A stretch of DNA of 64,000 nt from Dokdonia sp. Hel_I_53 (GTDB lineage Bacteria > Bacteroidota > Bacteroidia > Flavobacteriales > Flavobacteriaceae), in the NCBI RefSeq assembly GCF_007827465.1, contig NZ_VISL01000001.1:2747001-2811000 (forward strand), given 5' to 3'. The notes under the pieces are model-generated. The model ran no database searches. It saw nothing but the letters and a program-made list of their open reading frames with translations, and had not been told where the DNA came from. Positions 16,811 to 25,836 of this stretch are shown piece by piece; positions within the stretch are counted from its first letter, which is position 1, and every line of letters begins with the position of its first letter. The translations under genes were made by a program, and so were the position numbers.

Positions 16811-18634
16811 CTAGCTATTGTTTTCAACATTTGTGTCGTCTAAAGTTTTTAGAAAGGCGATGAGAGCTTCAATTTCTTCTTGACTAAGCTCAAGTTCGTC
16901 AAATGGTAACGTTTGGTGTGGAAGATCAAAACCTAATCCAGCACCTCCTCCTTTATTGTAAAAATCGAGCACTTCATCTAGGGTACTATATACTCCATTA
17001 TGCATGTACGGTGCTGTAAGAGAGGCATTTCTTACGGTAGGAGTTTTAAACATTCCTCTATGTTTTTCTTCTTCAAATGTAGGGTAGTATCCCAAATCGT
17101 CATCAAGCTCCTCATTTGCTGAGGTTGCAGGGACTCCGATAACTTCCCGTTCTGTTTCTGAAAAAAATGGAGGTACCGTACCATTTGTAAGCGGCACAAA
17201 ATGACAGGTAGCACATAATGCTTTGCCCATAAATAAATTCAATCCTTTTTTTTCTATTCTTGTAAAACTACGCTCGTCATCCCTCATATTCTTATCAAAT
17301 TTCGAGTTAAAACCATTTAGCGTGGCTACATAACTAGAAATAGCTTTGATAACATCTGTATTTCTTGTGGAAATACCACCGTAAGCCTCAGTGAATAAAT
17401 CCTGATAGGCAGGGTCTCCTAGTATTTTATTAGAAAATTGATGTACACCAGAGTTAAACTCATCCTTATTTAAAAATACAGAGGATACTTGATCAATGAT
17501 TGTACTGGATCTACCATCCCAAAAGAAATTTTGCTGAAAGATAGTGTTTAGTAACGTAGGAGTGTTACGTTTAAGTAGTTGACCCTTATTACTTATGCTT
17601 ACTTTGCGAGCATCTGCATAGCCTTTTTCTGGAATGTGGCAAGTAGCACACGACATAGTTTCATTAGCAGATAATTTTACATCATTAAATAATTTTTTTC
17701 CAAGAGCAATTTGTGCCGGGGTTTGATTTTGATTTGTATTGGGCATAAAATAAGATGCATTGTAAGCATCCGTTTGGAAGAAAGTTGGCGCGTTATAATT
17801 AAAAGGTTGATTTGTAACGGGAGACCACAAATTACTGGCTTGACGTATACGTAACCAAGATTTAGTTATTGGCGTAAAGTGTTGTTGTATAAAGGTGTAC
17901 CTATCGAAGGTTGCAAAATCGCTTTGTTCTTTTATATAACTTACGGCTTGCTGGATTTGTTGCAAGAAAGTTTTACTTAAGTCAGGATCTTTTGATTCAA
18001 TAATTTCCTTTAAGCTTATATTATAGGTGTCTCTTAAATTTTCCAAGGAAATACCACTTTCTAGTATTCCTAAATGACTTACAGGTGTGTCAAACCCTGT
18101 GATACTAAAACTCATGATCCTAAAAAGTTGCTGGTGGGTTGCTATAAAATACCTTTGAGGATTGAGCGCTCTCTTTTCTATGTTTTTTTGCAAATTAAGT
18201 AATAAGCCTTTGGTCGTTTTAAGTTCGCCTTGGTATTGACTATTTTGGGTACCTCCATCATAGATACTCTCTTCAATTTTTTGAAAACCAACAGGGTGTA
18301 GTGTCTTTCCATTATCTTCCTTATAAATGGGTAGTGCTGGACCATTTACACGATGACCCACAGGTGGATTAAGGTAAGAAGCATAGGGTTCTGCCTTTTT
18401 AAATGCTATACGCGTATTTTTAAATATAGCTTTTGCATTAGGGTCTTGTGCGTCTATGGTAGCCAGAGAGTCGATGCCTTTAATGGTTTTTTTTATTTCG
18501 GATAAATAAATAGCTCTAGCACCATCCCAGTCGGGTACAATTTGAACGCTGTAATTTTCTTTTTGATCGCAACTTAAAATGGAAAAAAAACCAAAAAGGC
18601 CTAATATGAAATATTGAAGTACTTTAGTAGTCAT
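16811..18634 (-). CDS. Di-heme cytochrome c peroxidase-family lipoprotein with imelysin-like N-terminal half
   Basis: The C-terminal ~310 residues match the CCP/MauG family. There are two CxxCH heme sites, CATCH at about residue 328 and about residue 474, with RNTPTLLN and the distal KTPTVRNASLTAPYMHNG region. The N-terminus is a lipoprotein signal with Cys22 in FSILSC, so the protein is envelope-anchored. Residues 30-290 form a helical region with HPVGFQKIEESIY, reminiscent of the GxHxxE motif of imelysin-type proteins but without its His. At 607 residues it is about 250 longer than plain CcpA enzymes. It would reduce hydrogen peroxide or carry out a MauG-type oxidation. It lies downstream of a PhoX-like lipoprotein gene, and a terminator-like hairpin separates the two. 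Confidence 0.88.
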   Translation of the reverse strand: MTTKVLQYFILGLFGFFSILSCDQKENYSVQIVPDWDGARAIYLSEIKKTIKGIDSLATIDAQDPNAKAIFKNTRIAFKKAEPYASYLNPPVGHRVNGPALPIYKEDNGKTLHPVGFQKIEESIYDGGTQNSQYQGELKTTKGLLLNLQKNIEKRALNPQRYFIATHQQLFRIMSFSITGFDTPVSHLGILESGISLENLRDTYNISLKEIIESKDPDLSKTFLQQIQQAVSYIKEQSDFATFDRYTFIQQHFTPITKSWLRIRQASNLWSPVTNQPFNYNAPTFFQTDAYNASYFMPNTNQNQTPAQIALGKKLFNDVKLSANETMSCATCHIPEKGYADARKVSISNKGQLLKRNTPTLLNTIFQQNFFWDGRSSTIIDQVSSVFLNKDEFNSGVHQFSNKILGDPAYQDLFTEAYGGISTRNTDVIKAISSYVATLNGFNSKFDKNMRDDERSFTRIEKKGLNLFMGKALCATCHFVPLTNGTVPPFFSETEREVIGVPATSANEELDDDLGYYPTFEEEKHRGMFKTPTVRNASLTAPYMHNGVYSTLDEVLDFYNKGGGAGLGFDLPHQTLPFDELELSQEEIEALIAFLKTLDDTNVENNS

Positions 18635-18644
18635 AGTTTTAATT

Positions 18645-18683
18645 AAAAAACGTAGCCCTCGGTTGCAAAACCGAAGACTACGT
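18645..18683 (-). terminator. Terminator or attenuator between the PhoX-like and peroxidase genes
   Basis: In the minus-strand transcript, ACGTAG-TCT-TCGGTT pairs with AACCGA-GGG-CTACGT around TTGC (two 6-bp stems with a 3x3 internal loop), followed by a T run (complement of 18645-18650). It ends about 11 bp before the peroxidase ATG, so it could end the upstream message or modulate read-through. Confidence 0.7.
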
Positions 18684-18716
18684 ACCTAAGCATTATAAAA
18701 ATTTATTTTTCAAAGA

Positions 18717-20279
18717 TTAACGAGGTAACCCTTTAAGAAGTACTACTTGAGAAGCTTGGTTATCTTCTCTACTTGTATTTGTATGACCGTCAAGTGATGC
18801 AAAACTGTCATCTTTCCAATAGTGAGGCTGTATATTCAATATGAAAGTGTTAGGAACTCCTACTTTGTCAGAAATGTCAATAAGCGCTCCAAATTCTCCA
18901 CTCAATCCAGTACTATTGTCTTGCGCTAAATCCTGGCGTACCACGAGCTCTAAAACTTGCTGAATATTTGTTCCAGAGAGGTCAGATTGATAGATGTAAG
19001 CTGCATGTCCTCTATCAAAAGAGTTTGGATCTTCCTGTACATACACAAAGTTTTCAGTAACACATATATTGTCTGGACTTTGAAGATCTGCTAGATTTCC
19101 ATCCTGATTATTCGTGTTTGTATTTCCACTTATGATTTGTGTAAGATTTCCTTCTAGTGGATTAGAAGAATCGAGTTCAAGTTTATAAACCGTCCCCCAA
19201 TCATTATATGTACCACGTCCAGGACCTCTACCAGTCACTGCAAAAAATACATTTCTACCATTTGCATCACTTCCTTTTTGATAATCTACGTCTTCTACAC
19301 GCATAAACTGAGAAGCATTTACAGCGGTACACGCATCTTCCATTTCATTTTTAGTAAGTGAGCTTCCATTAGGAATTTCAACAAATTCTACAGCATACGA
19401 AGTTTGAAAATCTAAAGACCCCTCGTTGTAAGTAGTTGCGGCAGCAACGTCTTGCTTACCACCTTGTCCATCTGCTATTTCTTTAAAACGCAATACATAG
19501 ATAGAACCACCTGTAAAATCTGCATCACCCGCTGTAGAGTAATACATAGAAACTTGCCCTTCTGACCCACTAGAATCGTCGTCTCCACCTATAATAACTG
19601 TACTTCCACTATAAGCATCTTTAGGTAATGGAGTAGCGTTTTCCCAAGAAAATTCACCCAATGCATCTAATCCAAAATCTGCTTGTGGTGTAGGAGTAGT
19701 TACTCTAGGGTCTATAGCTTTCACATCGTAATTAATGCTTTCTGAAGCAGATAAGAAAATATCTTCAGAACCACCATGAACAGAAGCTTCCCACATAGTT
19801 GCAGAACATTGTCTTGCAAAATCTGCTACACCAGAGTTCAATAAATAATCTCCCGCGATAGGGATAAGATTTTCGTCTAAGCGTACACGAGCTACTGCAT
19901 AACTATCTTCACAGTTTGTAACAAATATGTAGTCGTCGCCATCTTTTAAAAATCCTGCACCATCGGCAGATCCTGCTAGTTGAAAATCATTACCTATTAC
20001 ATCAGGAGTAGATATAAGAGAATATGCCTCTACATAATTAAATTGTGAGGACATTGCAATAAGTGGCGGCGTAGATGATTTATCAGAAAACATAGTTGTT
20101 CCCATTTCAAAATCTTCTCCATCTTCGCCATCGAGTCCGTCTTGACCATCTTCTCCATCAACACCGTCGATCCCATCCATACCGTCAATTCCGTCTTTTC
20201 CATCCTCACAACTTAATAGAAAGGTTCCTACTGCAAATACCATAAGTATTCTTTTGCAAATTAAATTTACTGTTTTCAT
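18717..20279 (-). CDS. PhoX-like (DUF839-type) secreted lipoprotein with collagen-like linker
   Basis: The 520-residue protein starts with a lipoprotein signal (Cys24 in FLLSC). About ten Gly-Xaa-Asp triplets follow (residues about 26-56), a rigid acidic collagen-like stalk. The rest resembles the PhoX/DUF839 beta-propeller: MRVEDVDYQ near residue 320, NVFFAVTGRGPGRG, and SPDNICVTENFVYVQEDPN near residue 405, which echo calcium and iron ligand motifs of that family. PhoX enzymes are phosphate monoesterases; catalysis here is not proven. The next gene encodes a di-heme peroxidase-like lipoprotein. The match is distant, so the function is given at family level only. Confidence 0.65.
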   Translation of the reverse strand: MKTVNLICKRILMVFAVGTFLLSCEDGKDGIDGMDGIDGVDGEDGQDGLDGEDGEDFEMGTTMFSDKSSTPPLIAMSSQFNYVEAYSLISTPDVIGNDFQLAGSADGAGFLKDGDDYIFVTNCEDSYAVARVRLDENLIPIAGDYLLNSGVADFARQCSATMWEASVHGGSEDIFLSASESINYDVKAIDPRVTTPTPQADFGLDALGEFSWENATPLPKDAYSGSTVIIGGDDDSSGSEGQVSMYYSTAGDADFTGGSIYVLRFKEIADGQGGKQDVAAATTYNEGSLDFQTSYAVEFVEIPNGSSLTKNEMEDACTAVNASQFMRVEDVDYQKGSDANGRNVFFAVTGRGPGRGTYNDWGTVYKLELDSSNPLEGNLTQIISGNTNTNNQDGNLADLQSPDNICVTENFVYVQEDPNSFDRGHAAYIYQSDLSGTNIQQVLELVVRQDLAQDNSTGLSGEFGALIDISDKVGVPNTFILNIQPHYWKDDSFASLDGHTNTSREDNQASQVVLLKGLPR

Positions 20280-20691
20280 TAGTTTAATGTTTGTTAGTTT
20301 TTGTTGGTTTTGAGGTTTAAAAGTACCCTGAGATTACTTTTGGAAGGTTATGTAAACATGGCGTTTTGTTTACTAAAGAGTTGTCTTACTGTTAAGGGAT
20401 TAACGATTATATAACAATAGATTTTACCTTAATTTTATACAAGTTTTTTTTCTATCGACTATTTTTAGAGGTTCTATTAATTGGAAATACTGCGAGTTAC
20501 GCTTTCGCGAAAGCGTAAAAATTATTTTACAACCTTAGGTTCTTTTACAAATCAAAATGACGTGTTAAAATTCAAACTGTAAGTATATTATTTTAAAAAC
20601 CGCGTCCAAGAAATGTAGCACAGGCAAAAAGTACTATAAGGTTTTATCAATTCTAAGTTGTAATTTTAAAGTACCTATAAAAAGTTTACAG
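20280..20691. other. Divergent non-coding gap
   Basis: About 410 bp between the PhoX-like gene (-) and a small CDS (+). It must hold promoters for both. It contains one perfect palindrome copy at 20500; no RNA gene or clear -7/-33 pair was recognised. Confidence 0.55.
20500..20515. repeat. Dispersed palindrome, perfect, intergenic
   Basis: Perfect CGCTTTCGCGAAAGCG; symmetry extends three bases on each side (TTA/TAA), giving a 22-bp perfect palindrome. Confidence 0.85.
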
Positions 20692-21159
20692 ATGACGAAG
20701 AGAGCCTCAAATGCCTTAGAAAAACTATACACAGCCTTTTATGAAGGGCGGCTACACCCAGCGTGTTGTACCGCTTGTGCTGTGGGTAACATATGTGACG
20801 CTAGTGATGTTTGGAAACATTTTACAGATGCTCATGGGTCTCAAAAACTTACCTATGTGGGAAGTGTAAATGAAACTTTTAAAAAACGCATAAATGGCTA
20901 TTTGCCTAGTGAATTGTTAGCCATTGAAGCTACTTTTCTTAGAGGCTGTGGGTATGATCTTCCAATTAGAAGGGGCAGTTTTAAACCAACACATCCTCAA
21001 TCTGAAGAAGTATTATTTAATGGCTTAAGAGCTGTAGTTCACCATATATGTGAGCTAGATGGGATTTCAGATGTAATGGCAATTTCAGATTCTTTTTTAG
21101 AAAGGTTGCTCTCTGTTTGTGATAAACGCTCTATTAAACCTTCTGTTTCTATTAGTTAA
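20692..21159 (+). CDS. Conserved Bacteroidota protein with clustered cysteines
   Basis: This 155-residue soluble protein has no signal peptide. It has a cysteine cluster CCTACAVGNIC at residues about 25-35 and a later GCGYDLP and HHICELDGI, so it could bind a metal or an Fe-S cluster. Flavobacterial homologues I recall are sometimes labelled as NADH:quinone reductase subunit F, but I see none of the ferredoxin, FAD or NAD motifs that would support this and consider that label unreliable. It lies 93 bp upstream of a peroxiredoxin gene on the same strand, which may hint at a redox role. The function is not known to me. Confidence 0.75.
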   Translation: MTKRASNALEKLYTAFYEGRLHPACCTACAVGNICDASDVWKHFTDAHGSQKLTYVGSVNETFKKRINGYLPSELLAIEATFLRGCGYDLPIRRGSFKPTHPQSEEVLFNGLRAVVHHICELDGISDVMAISDSFLERLLSVCDKRSIKPSVSIS

Positions 21160-21252
21160 ATGGAAACGAATTGATAAAGATTTATTAAAACCTAGTGAAG
21201 TAGTAGGGTAATAGGTTGTACTCTCGTATTTTTGATGCTTAAAATAGAAATT

Positions 21253-21888
21253 ATGAGTGATTTAAAACTAGGAGCAATAGCACCAGATTTTACAGCCCAA
21301 ACCACCGAAGGAGAAATTAATTTTCACAGTTGGCTAGGAGAGCAGTGGGGAATTCTTTTTTCTCACCCTGCAGATTATACTCCTGTGTGCACCACTGAGT
21401 TGGGTATGGCGGCAAAATATAAAGGGGAATTTGATAAACGTAATGTAAGAATGATAGCCCTAAGTGTAGACGGAGTTGCGTCACACTTAGACTGGATAAA
21501 GGATATCAATGAAACTCAACAGACTACTATAAACTTTCCTATTATAGCAGATGAAGATAGGAAGGTTGCAGAGCTGTACGACATGATTCACCCAGAGGCA
21601 GATGATAAACTTACCATAAGATCAGTTTTTATTGTAGGACCAGATAAGAAAATTAAATTAGTATTATCATATCCAGCATCTACCGGACGTAATTTTGATG
21701 AATTACTCCGTGTAATTGATTCCTTACAATTAACTGCATATCGTAAACTGGCTACTCCAGCAAACTGGAAACATGGTGATGATTGTGTAATATCTCCATC
21801 TGTCAAGAATGAAGAGATAGCAGAATTATTTCCAAAAGGTCATACTGAAATAAAACCTTATTTACGCATGACACCCATGCCAGAATAA
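21253..21888 (+). CDS. 1-Cys peroxiredoxin (Prx6/AhpC-TSA family)
   Basis: This cytoplasmic thiol peroxidase reduces hydroperoxides. The peroxidatic Cys46 is in HPADYTPVCTTELG, the Prx6-type active-site sequence. The later family motifs YPASTGRNFDE and TPANWKHGDDCVISP are present. With the ATG at 21253 (MSDLKLGAIAPDF) the protein has 211 residues, the normal size; a TTG at 21232 and ATG at 21235 would add an unlikely extension. No classical C-terminal resolving cysteine of 2-Cys enzymes is seen. A strong terminator lies 24 bp after the stop. Confidence 0.93.
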   Translation: MSDLKLGAIAPDFTAQTTEGEINFHSWLGEQWGILFSHPADYTPVCTTELGMAAKYKGEFDKRNVRMIALSVDGVASHLDWIKDINETQQTTINFPIIADEDRKVAELYDMIHPEADDKLTIRSVFIVGPDKKIKLVLSYPASTGRNFDELLRVIDSLQLTAYRKLATPANWKHGDDCVISPSVKNEEIAELFPKGHTEIKPYLRMTPMPE

Positions 21889-21912
21889 CGTATTAGTCGT
21901 ACTTAATTTTTC

Positions 21913-21946
21913 AAAGCCAATACTTTTTTAGTGTTGGCTTTTCTAT
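21913..21946 (+). terminator. Intrinsic terminator after the peroxiredoxin gene
   Basis: AAAGCCAATACT (21913-21924), a T5 loop, and AGTGTTGGCTTT (21930-21941) form a 12-bp stem with one G-T pair, followed by TTCTAT. Confidence 0.8.
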
Positions 21947-22114
21947 ATATAATACTGTTAAAAAAACCAATAATTACTTCGGTATATAGCGTAATAACGC
22001 AAGAGTGTGTTAAAATTTTATGAGATTATTAAGATTTTATTAATACATATTCAAAATTTATTTCTGATCTTCAATCGCTTTTAATAATCAAGTAGTCAAT
22101 CAACATATATACTT

Positions 22115-23749
22115 ATGAAAAGAAGAAATTTTGTTCAGATGGCAGGTATGGGCGCTGGAGCCCTTATGGTACCTTCCATGCTGCTAGGTAATTCAATTCC
22201 CACGGAGGCACTTTTAGAGCCAGGAATGGATACACTAGTTAAAAAACAACTTGCAGATGTAGCCCTAAATACAGCAAAAAGCTTAGGTGCAACGTACGCA
22301 GATGCTCGTATAGGAAGATATTTAAATCAATATGTATTTACGCGTGAAGAGAAAGTGCAAAATGTTGTGAATACAGAATCATTTGGTATTGGCGTTCGTG
22401 TGATTGCAAATGGAACTTGGGGTTTTGCTTCAACAAATGATGTAACAGATAGTGGTATCAAAAAAGCGACACAAGAGGCGGTTGCCATCGCAAAAGCAAA
22501 TTCAAAATTTCAGAAAGAACCTGTGGTGCTGGCGCCGGTAGATTCTTACGGTGAAGTGTCTTGGAAAACTCCTTTGAAAAAAGATTTTAAAGACGTTCCA
22601 GTATCAGAAAAGGTAGATTTACTACTTACTGCAAATGCAGCGGCCATGAATAATGGTGCGAGCTATGTAAACTCTGCTCTATTTATGGTAAATGAGCAGA
22701 AATATTTTGCCTCTACAGAAGGGTCATACATAGATCAAGATGTACACCGTATCTGGCCTACGTTTGGGGTGACTGCAATAGGTGATGGTAAATTTAAAAC
22801 TCGTCAGGCAATGAGCGCACCTATGGGAATGGGCTATGAGTACTTAGATGGTTTAGAATCTGAAAAACTGGAAGGACCAGCAGGTCTTAAGTTATACAGA
22901 AATAGTTACGATATCATAGAAGATGCTACTACCGCAGCAAAGCAAGCTAAAGAGATGCTCACAGCAAAATCTGTAGATGCAGGTAAGTATGATCTTGTTT
23001 TAGAACCTAATCATCTTGGATTAACCATCCATGAGTCTGTAGGACACCCCACAGAATTAGATCGTGTTCTTGGTTATGAGGCAAACTATGCAGGTACAAG
23101 TTTTGCAACTATTGATAAATGGAAATCTGGCGACTTTAAGTACGGTAGTGATATAGTAAATATAGTTGCAGATAAGGTACAGCAAGGTTCTCTAGGGGCT
23201 GTAGGATGGGATGACGAAGGAGTTAAAACCAAGCAATGGGATATTATTCGTGATGGAGTATTGGTAAATTACCAAGCTATACGCGATCAAGTGAAAATGA
23301 TAGATCAGAACGAGTCACACGGATGCTGCTACGCGCAAAGCTGGAACGATGTGCAATTCCAACGTATGCCTAACATCTCGCTAGAAGCAGGAAAAGAACC
23401 TTATTCTATAAGTGAGATGATAAAAGATGTAGAGAAGGGAATCTATATTGCCGGTCGTGGATCATATTCTATAGATCAACAACGCTACAACTTCCAGTTT
23501 GGTGGGACTGTATTCTATGAGATAAAAGACGGTAAGATCGTAGGAATGCTTAATGATGTAGCGTATCAATCAAATACTCAAGAATTTTGGAATTCTTGCG
23601 CAAAAATATGTGATCAAAGTGACTATAGACTTTTTGGATCCTTCTTTGATGGTAAGGGGCAGCCTTCTCAAGTAAGCGCAGTGTCACATGGTAGTGCGAC
23701 TACGCGTTTTAACGATATAAATGTCATCAATACAGGCCGTAACGTCTAG
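22115..23749 (+). CDS. tldD: TldD-like metallopeptidase with twin-arginine-type leader
   Basis: The 544-residue TldD/PmbA family protein carries the metal-binding motif HESVGHPTELD near residue 309. The C-terminal half has the usual GRGSYSIDQQRYNFQFGG-type glycine-rich segment. TldD and TldE form a heterodimeric protease that trims unfolded or modified peptides. The N-terminus MKRRNFVQMAGMGAGALM looks like a twin-arginine (Tat) or lipoprotein-like leader, so this version may act in the periplasm, unlike the E. coli protein. The next gene encodes the TldE partner 32 bp away; together they form an operon. Confidence 0.9.
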   Translation: MKRRNFVQMAGMGAGALMVPSMLLGNSIPTEALLEPGMDTLVKKQLADVALNTAKSLGATYADARIGRYLNQYVFTREEKVQNVVNTESFGIGVRVIANGTWGFASTNDVTDSGIKKATQEAVAIAKANSKFQKEPVVLAPVDSYGEVSWKTPLKKDFKDVPVSEKVDLLLTANAAAMNNGASYVNSALFMVNEQKYFASTEGSYIDQDVHRIWPTFGVTAIGDGKFKTRQAMSAPMGMGYEYLDGLESEKLEGPAGLKLYRNSYDIIEDATTAAKQAKEMLTAKSVDAGKYDLVLEPNHLGLTIHESVGHPTELDRVLGYEANYAGTSFATIDKWKSGDFKYGSDIVNIVADKVQQGSLGAVGWDDEGVKTKQWDIIRDGVLVNYQAIRDQVKMIDQNESHGCCYAQSWNDVQFQRMPNISLEAGKEPYSISEMIKDVEKGIYIAGRGSYSIDQQRYNFQFGGTVFYEIKDGKIVGMLNDVAYQSNTQEFWNSCAKICDQSDYRLFGSFFDGKGQPSQVSAVSHGSATTRFNDINVINTGRNV

Positions 23750-23781
23750 TATATATTTTCTTACTCAAAATAAAAAATACA

Positions 23782-25095
23782 ATGGGAATATTTTCAAAAG
23801 AAGAGGCTAGAAAGATATTAGAAAAAGCAATGAGCTTTTCTACTGCTGATGCCTGTGTTATAAATTTAAGCGGGAGCGATAGCGGTAATATACGCTATGC
23901 TCGTAATACTGTATCCACATCGGGATCACAGTCTAATCAAAGCATGGCCGTAAACGCAAGTTTTGGTAAAAAGTCTGGTACTGCTACTATTGATGAATTT
24001 GATGATGCCTCACTGGAAAAGGTAGTGCGTCGGGCAGAGGAGCTAGCAAAGCTTTCACCAGAGAATCCAGAATTTATGGAACCACTAGGACCACAATCCT
24101 ATGATGAGTCTAAAACGTACGTAGAAGCCACAGCAAACATCACCCCAGAATATAGAGCTGAGGTGGCAAATAGCAGTATCTCTCCAGCCGTTGCAAATGA
24201 TGTTACTGCAGCAGGCTTTTTGGATGGTGGAGCAGGATTTAGTGCAATGATGAATTCAAATGGTTTATTTGCATATAATAAATCTACTAATGTAGAATTT
24301 ACCGTGACGATGCGTACAAATGATGGTACTGGTTCTGGATGGGTAACAAGAGACTATAACGACATTACAAAGTTTGACGCTGCCGAAGCATCAAAGGTCG
24401 CCATCGATAAAGCGGTAATGTCTCGTGAAGCAAAAGCGATAGAGCCTGGAAAATACACTGTAATTTTAGAGCCCTCTGCTGGTTTAGGACTCTTGCAGGG
24501 ATTAGGTAGGTCTATAGATGCTCGATCTGCAGATGAAGGTCGTAGCTTTATGTCAAAAGAAGGTGGAACTAAGTTAGGAGAAAAAATTGTAGATGAACGT
24601 GTGAACTTATGGTCAGACCCACTCAACGAGGAAGTACCTGCGGCAACATGGGATGGAGAGGGACAACCGCTTAAGAAAACAACTTGGATTGAAAATGGTG
24701 TAGTTAAAAACCTTGCCTATGGACGTTATTGGGCAAAGCAAAAAGGAGTAGATCCAGTACCATTTCCAAGTAATTTTATCATGGGCGGAGGTGATGCCTC
24801 GCTAGAAGATTTAATTAAAAGTACTAAGAAAGGAATATTAGTTACGCGACTATGGTACATACGTTCAGTAGATCCTCAAACATTACTCTATACGGGACTT
24901 ACACGTGATGGGACGTTTTATATTGAGAATGGAAAAATTAAGTACCCGGTAAAGAACTTCCGCTTTAACGAGAGTCCTATTATTATGCTTAATAATTTAG
25001 AGACATTAGGAAAGCAAGTACGTGTAGACGGAAGTCTCATTCCATATATGAAAATACGTGACTTTACCTTTACAAGTCTTTCAGACGCTGTTTAA
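23782..25095 (+). CDS. TldE/PmbA-like partner of TldD
   Basis: This 437-residue protein of the TldD/PmbA family lacks the HExxxH motif of the preceding TldD, as expected of the TldE subunit. Shared family features are the N-terminal helical segment with DACVINLSGSDSGNIRYARN, the central ILEPSAGLGLLQGLGRSIDARSADEGRSF-type region (about residues 220-250) and the C-terminal GDASLEDLIKSTKKGILV segment. It has no leader peptide, so its location relative to the leader-bearing TldD is unclear. It probably forms a heterodimeric peptidase with it. A terminator follows, separating it from the DUF4159 operon. Confidence 0.87.
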   Translation: MGIFSKEEARKILEKAMSFSTADACVINLSGSDSGNIRYARNTVSTSGSQSNQSMAVNASFGKKSGTATIDEFDDASLEKVVRRAEELAKLSPENPEFMEPLGPQSYDESKTYVEATANITPEYRAEVANSSISPAVANDVTAAGFLDGGAGFSAMMNSNGLFAYNKSTNVEFTVTMRTNDGTGSGWVTRDYNDITKFDAAEASKVAIDKAVMSREAKAIEPGKYTVILEPSAGLGLLQGLGRSIDARSADEGRSFMSKEGGTKLGEKIVDERVNLWSDPLNEEVPAATWDGEGQPLKKTTWIENGVVKNLAYGRYWAKQKGVDPVPFPSNFIMGGGDASLEDLIKSTKKGILVTRLWYIRSVDPQTLLYTGLTRDGTFYIENGKIKYPVKNFRFNESPIIMLNNLETLGKQVRVDGSLIPYMKIRDFTFTSLSDAV

Positions 25096-25115
25096 GAAAA
25101 AAATAAACAACAAGG

Positions 25116-25149
25116 CTGGCTATTGCAAATTGTGATAGCCAGTTTTATA
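25116..25149 (+). terminator. Intrinsic terminator after tldE
   Basis: CTGGCTAT (25116-25123) pairs with ATAGCCAG (25135-25142) around an 11-nt loop and is followed by TTTTATATTTTT. Confidence 0.75.
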
Positions 25150-25157
25150 TTTTTATA

Positions 25158-25173
25158 CGCTTTCGCGAAAGCG
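25158..25173. repeat. Dispersed palindrome, perfect, intergenic
   Basis: Perfect CGCTTTCGCGAAAGCG with TA/TA flanks, right after the tldE terminator and 34 bp before the DUF4159 gene. Confidence 0.85.
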
Positions 25174-25207
25174 TAAAAGAACAATTATGAATCATCCATA
25201 CGTATAA

Positions 25208-25825
25208 ATGAATAAGTTTTTCTTCACACGCTTGCAGTATGAGTCTGGAGATTGGGATGTAGACCAGCGTATGCCGTCTAATTTGCTAAATTCTTTAGTT
25301 GAATATACGACACTGCCTATTGATACTCAGGAAAATATTATTCCCTTAGCCAGTGACGATATTTTTAAATGTCCATTTTGTTATATATCTGGTCATAAAC
25401 TGGTGCAATTCACCGAAAAAGAAAAGGAAAATTTCAAGAAGTATGTAGAAAATGGAGGTTTTGTATTTGCAGATGATTGTAATCATGATATTGACGGCCT
25501 CTTTGCAAAATCATTTGAACGACAGATGGATGAAATTTTTGGAACAGAAGCCTTGAAAAAGATTTCAAATAACCACGAGATTTATTCTGCTTTTTTTGAA
25601 TTTGAAGATGGACCTCCTACTACGAGCCAGGAGCTGAATGGCTGGGGAGATGACTTGGTACACGATTATCTAAAAGCCATCATAATAAAGGACAGAATTG
25701 GAGTACTTTATAGTAATAAGGATTATGGATGCGAGTGGGATTATGATTTTAGAAATAAGCGGTGGTATAAAATAGATAACACAAAGTTTGGCGTAAACAT
25801 CGTGATGTATGCACTTACATCATAA
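25208..25825 (+). CDS. DUF4159 protein
   Basis: The 205-residue protein matches DUF4159, a glutamine-amidotransferase-like alpha/beta fold commonly encoded with MoxR and DUF58 genes. The sequence shows FFFTRLQYESGDWDVD at the N-terminus and GGFVFADDCNHDIDG near residue 90, where the GATase-like strand and turn would be, but no catalytic Cys-His pair. There is no signal peptide. It is the first gene of a tightly packed six-gene operon, 11 bp before moxR. Its job in the Bat-type system is unknown; a structural or regulatory role is inferred from context. Confidence 0.85.
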   Translation: MNKFFFTRLQYESGDWDVDQRMPSNLLNSLVEYTTLPIDTQENIIPLASDDIFKCPFCYISGHKLVQFTEKEKENFKKYVENGGFVFADDCNHDIDGLFAKSFERQMDEIFGTEALKKISNNHEIYSAFFEFEDGPPTTSQELNGWGDDLVHDYLKAIIIKDRIGVLYSNKDYGCEWDYDFRNKRWYKIDNTKFGVNIVMYALTS

Positions 25826-25836
25826 TACATTTAAGT

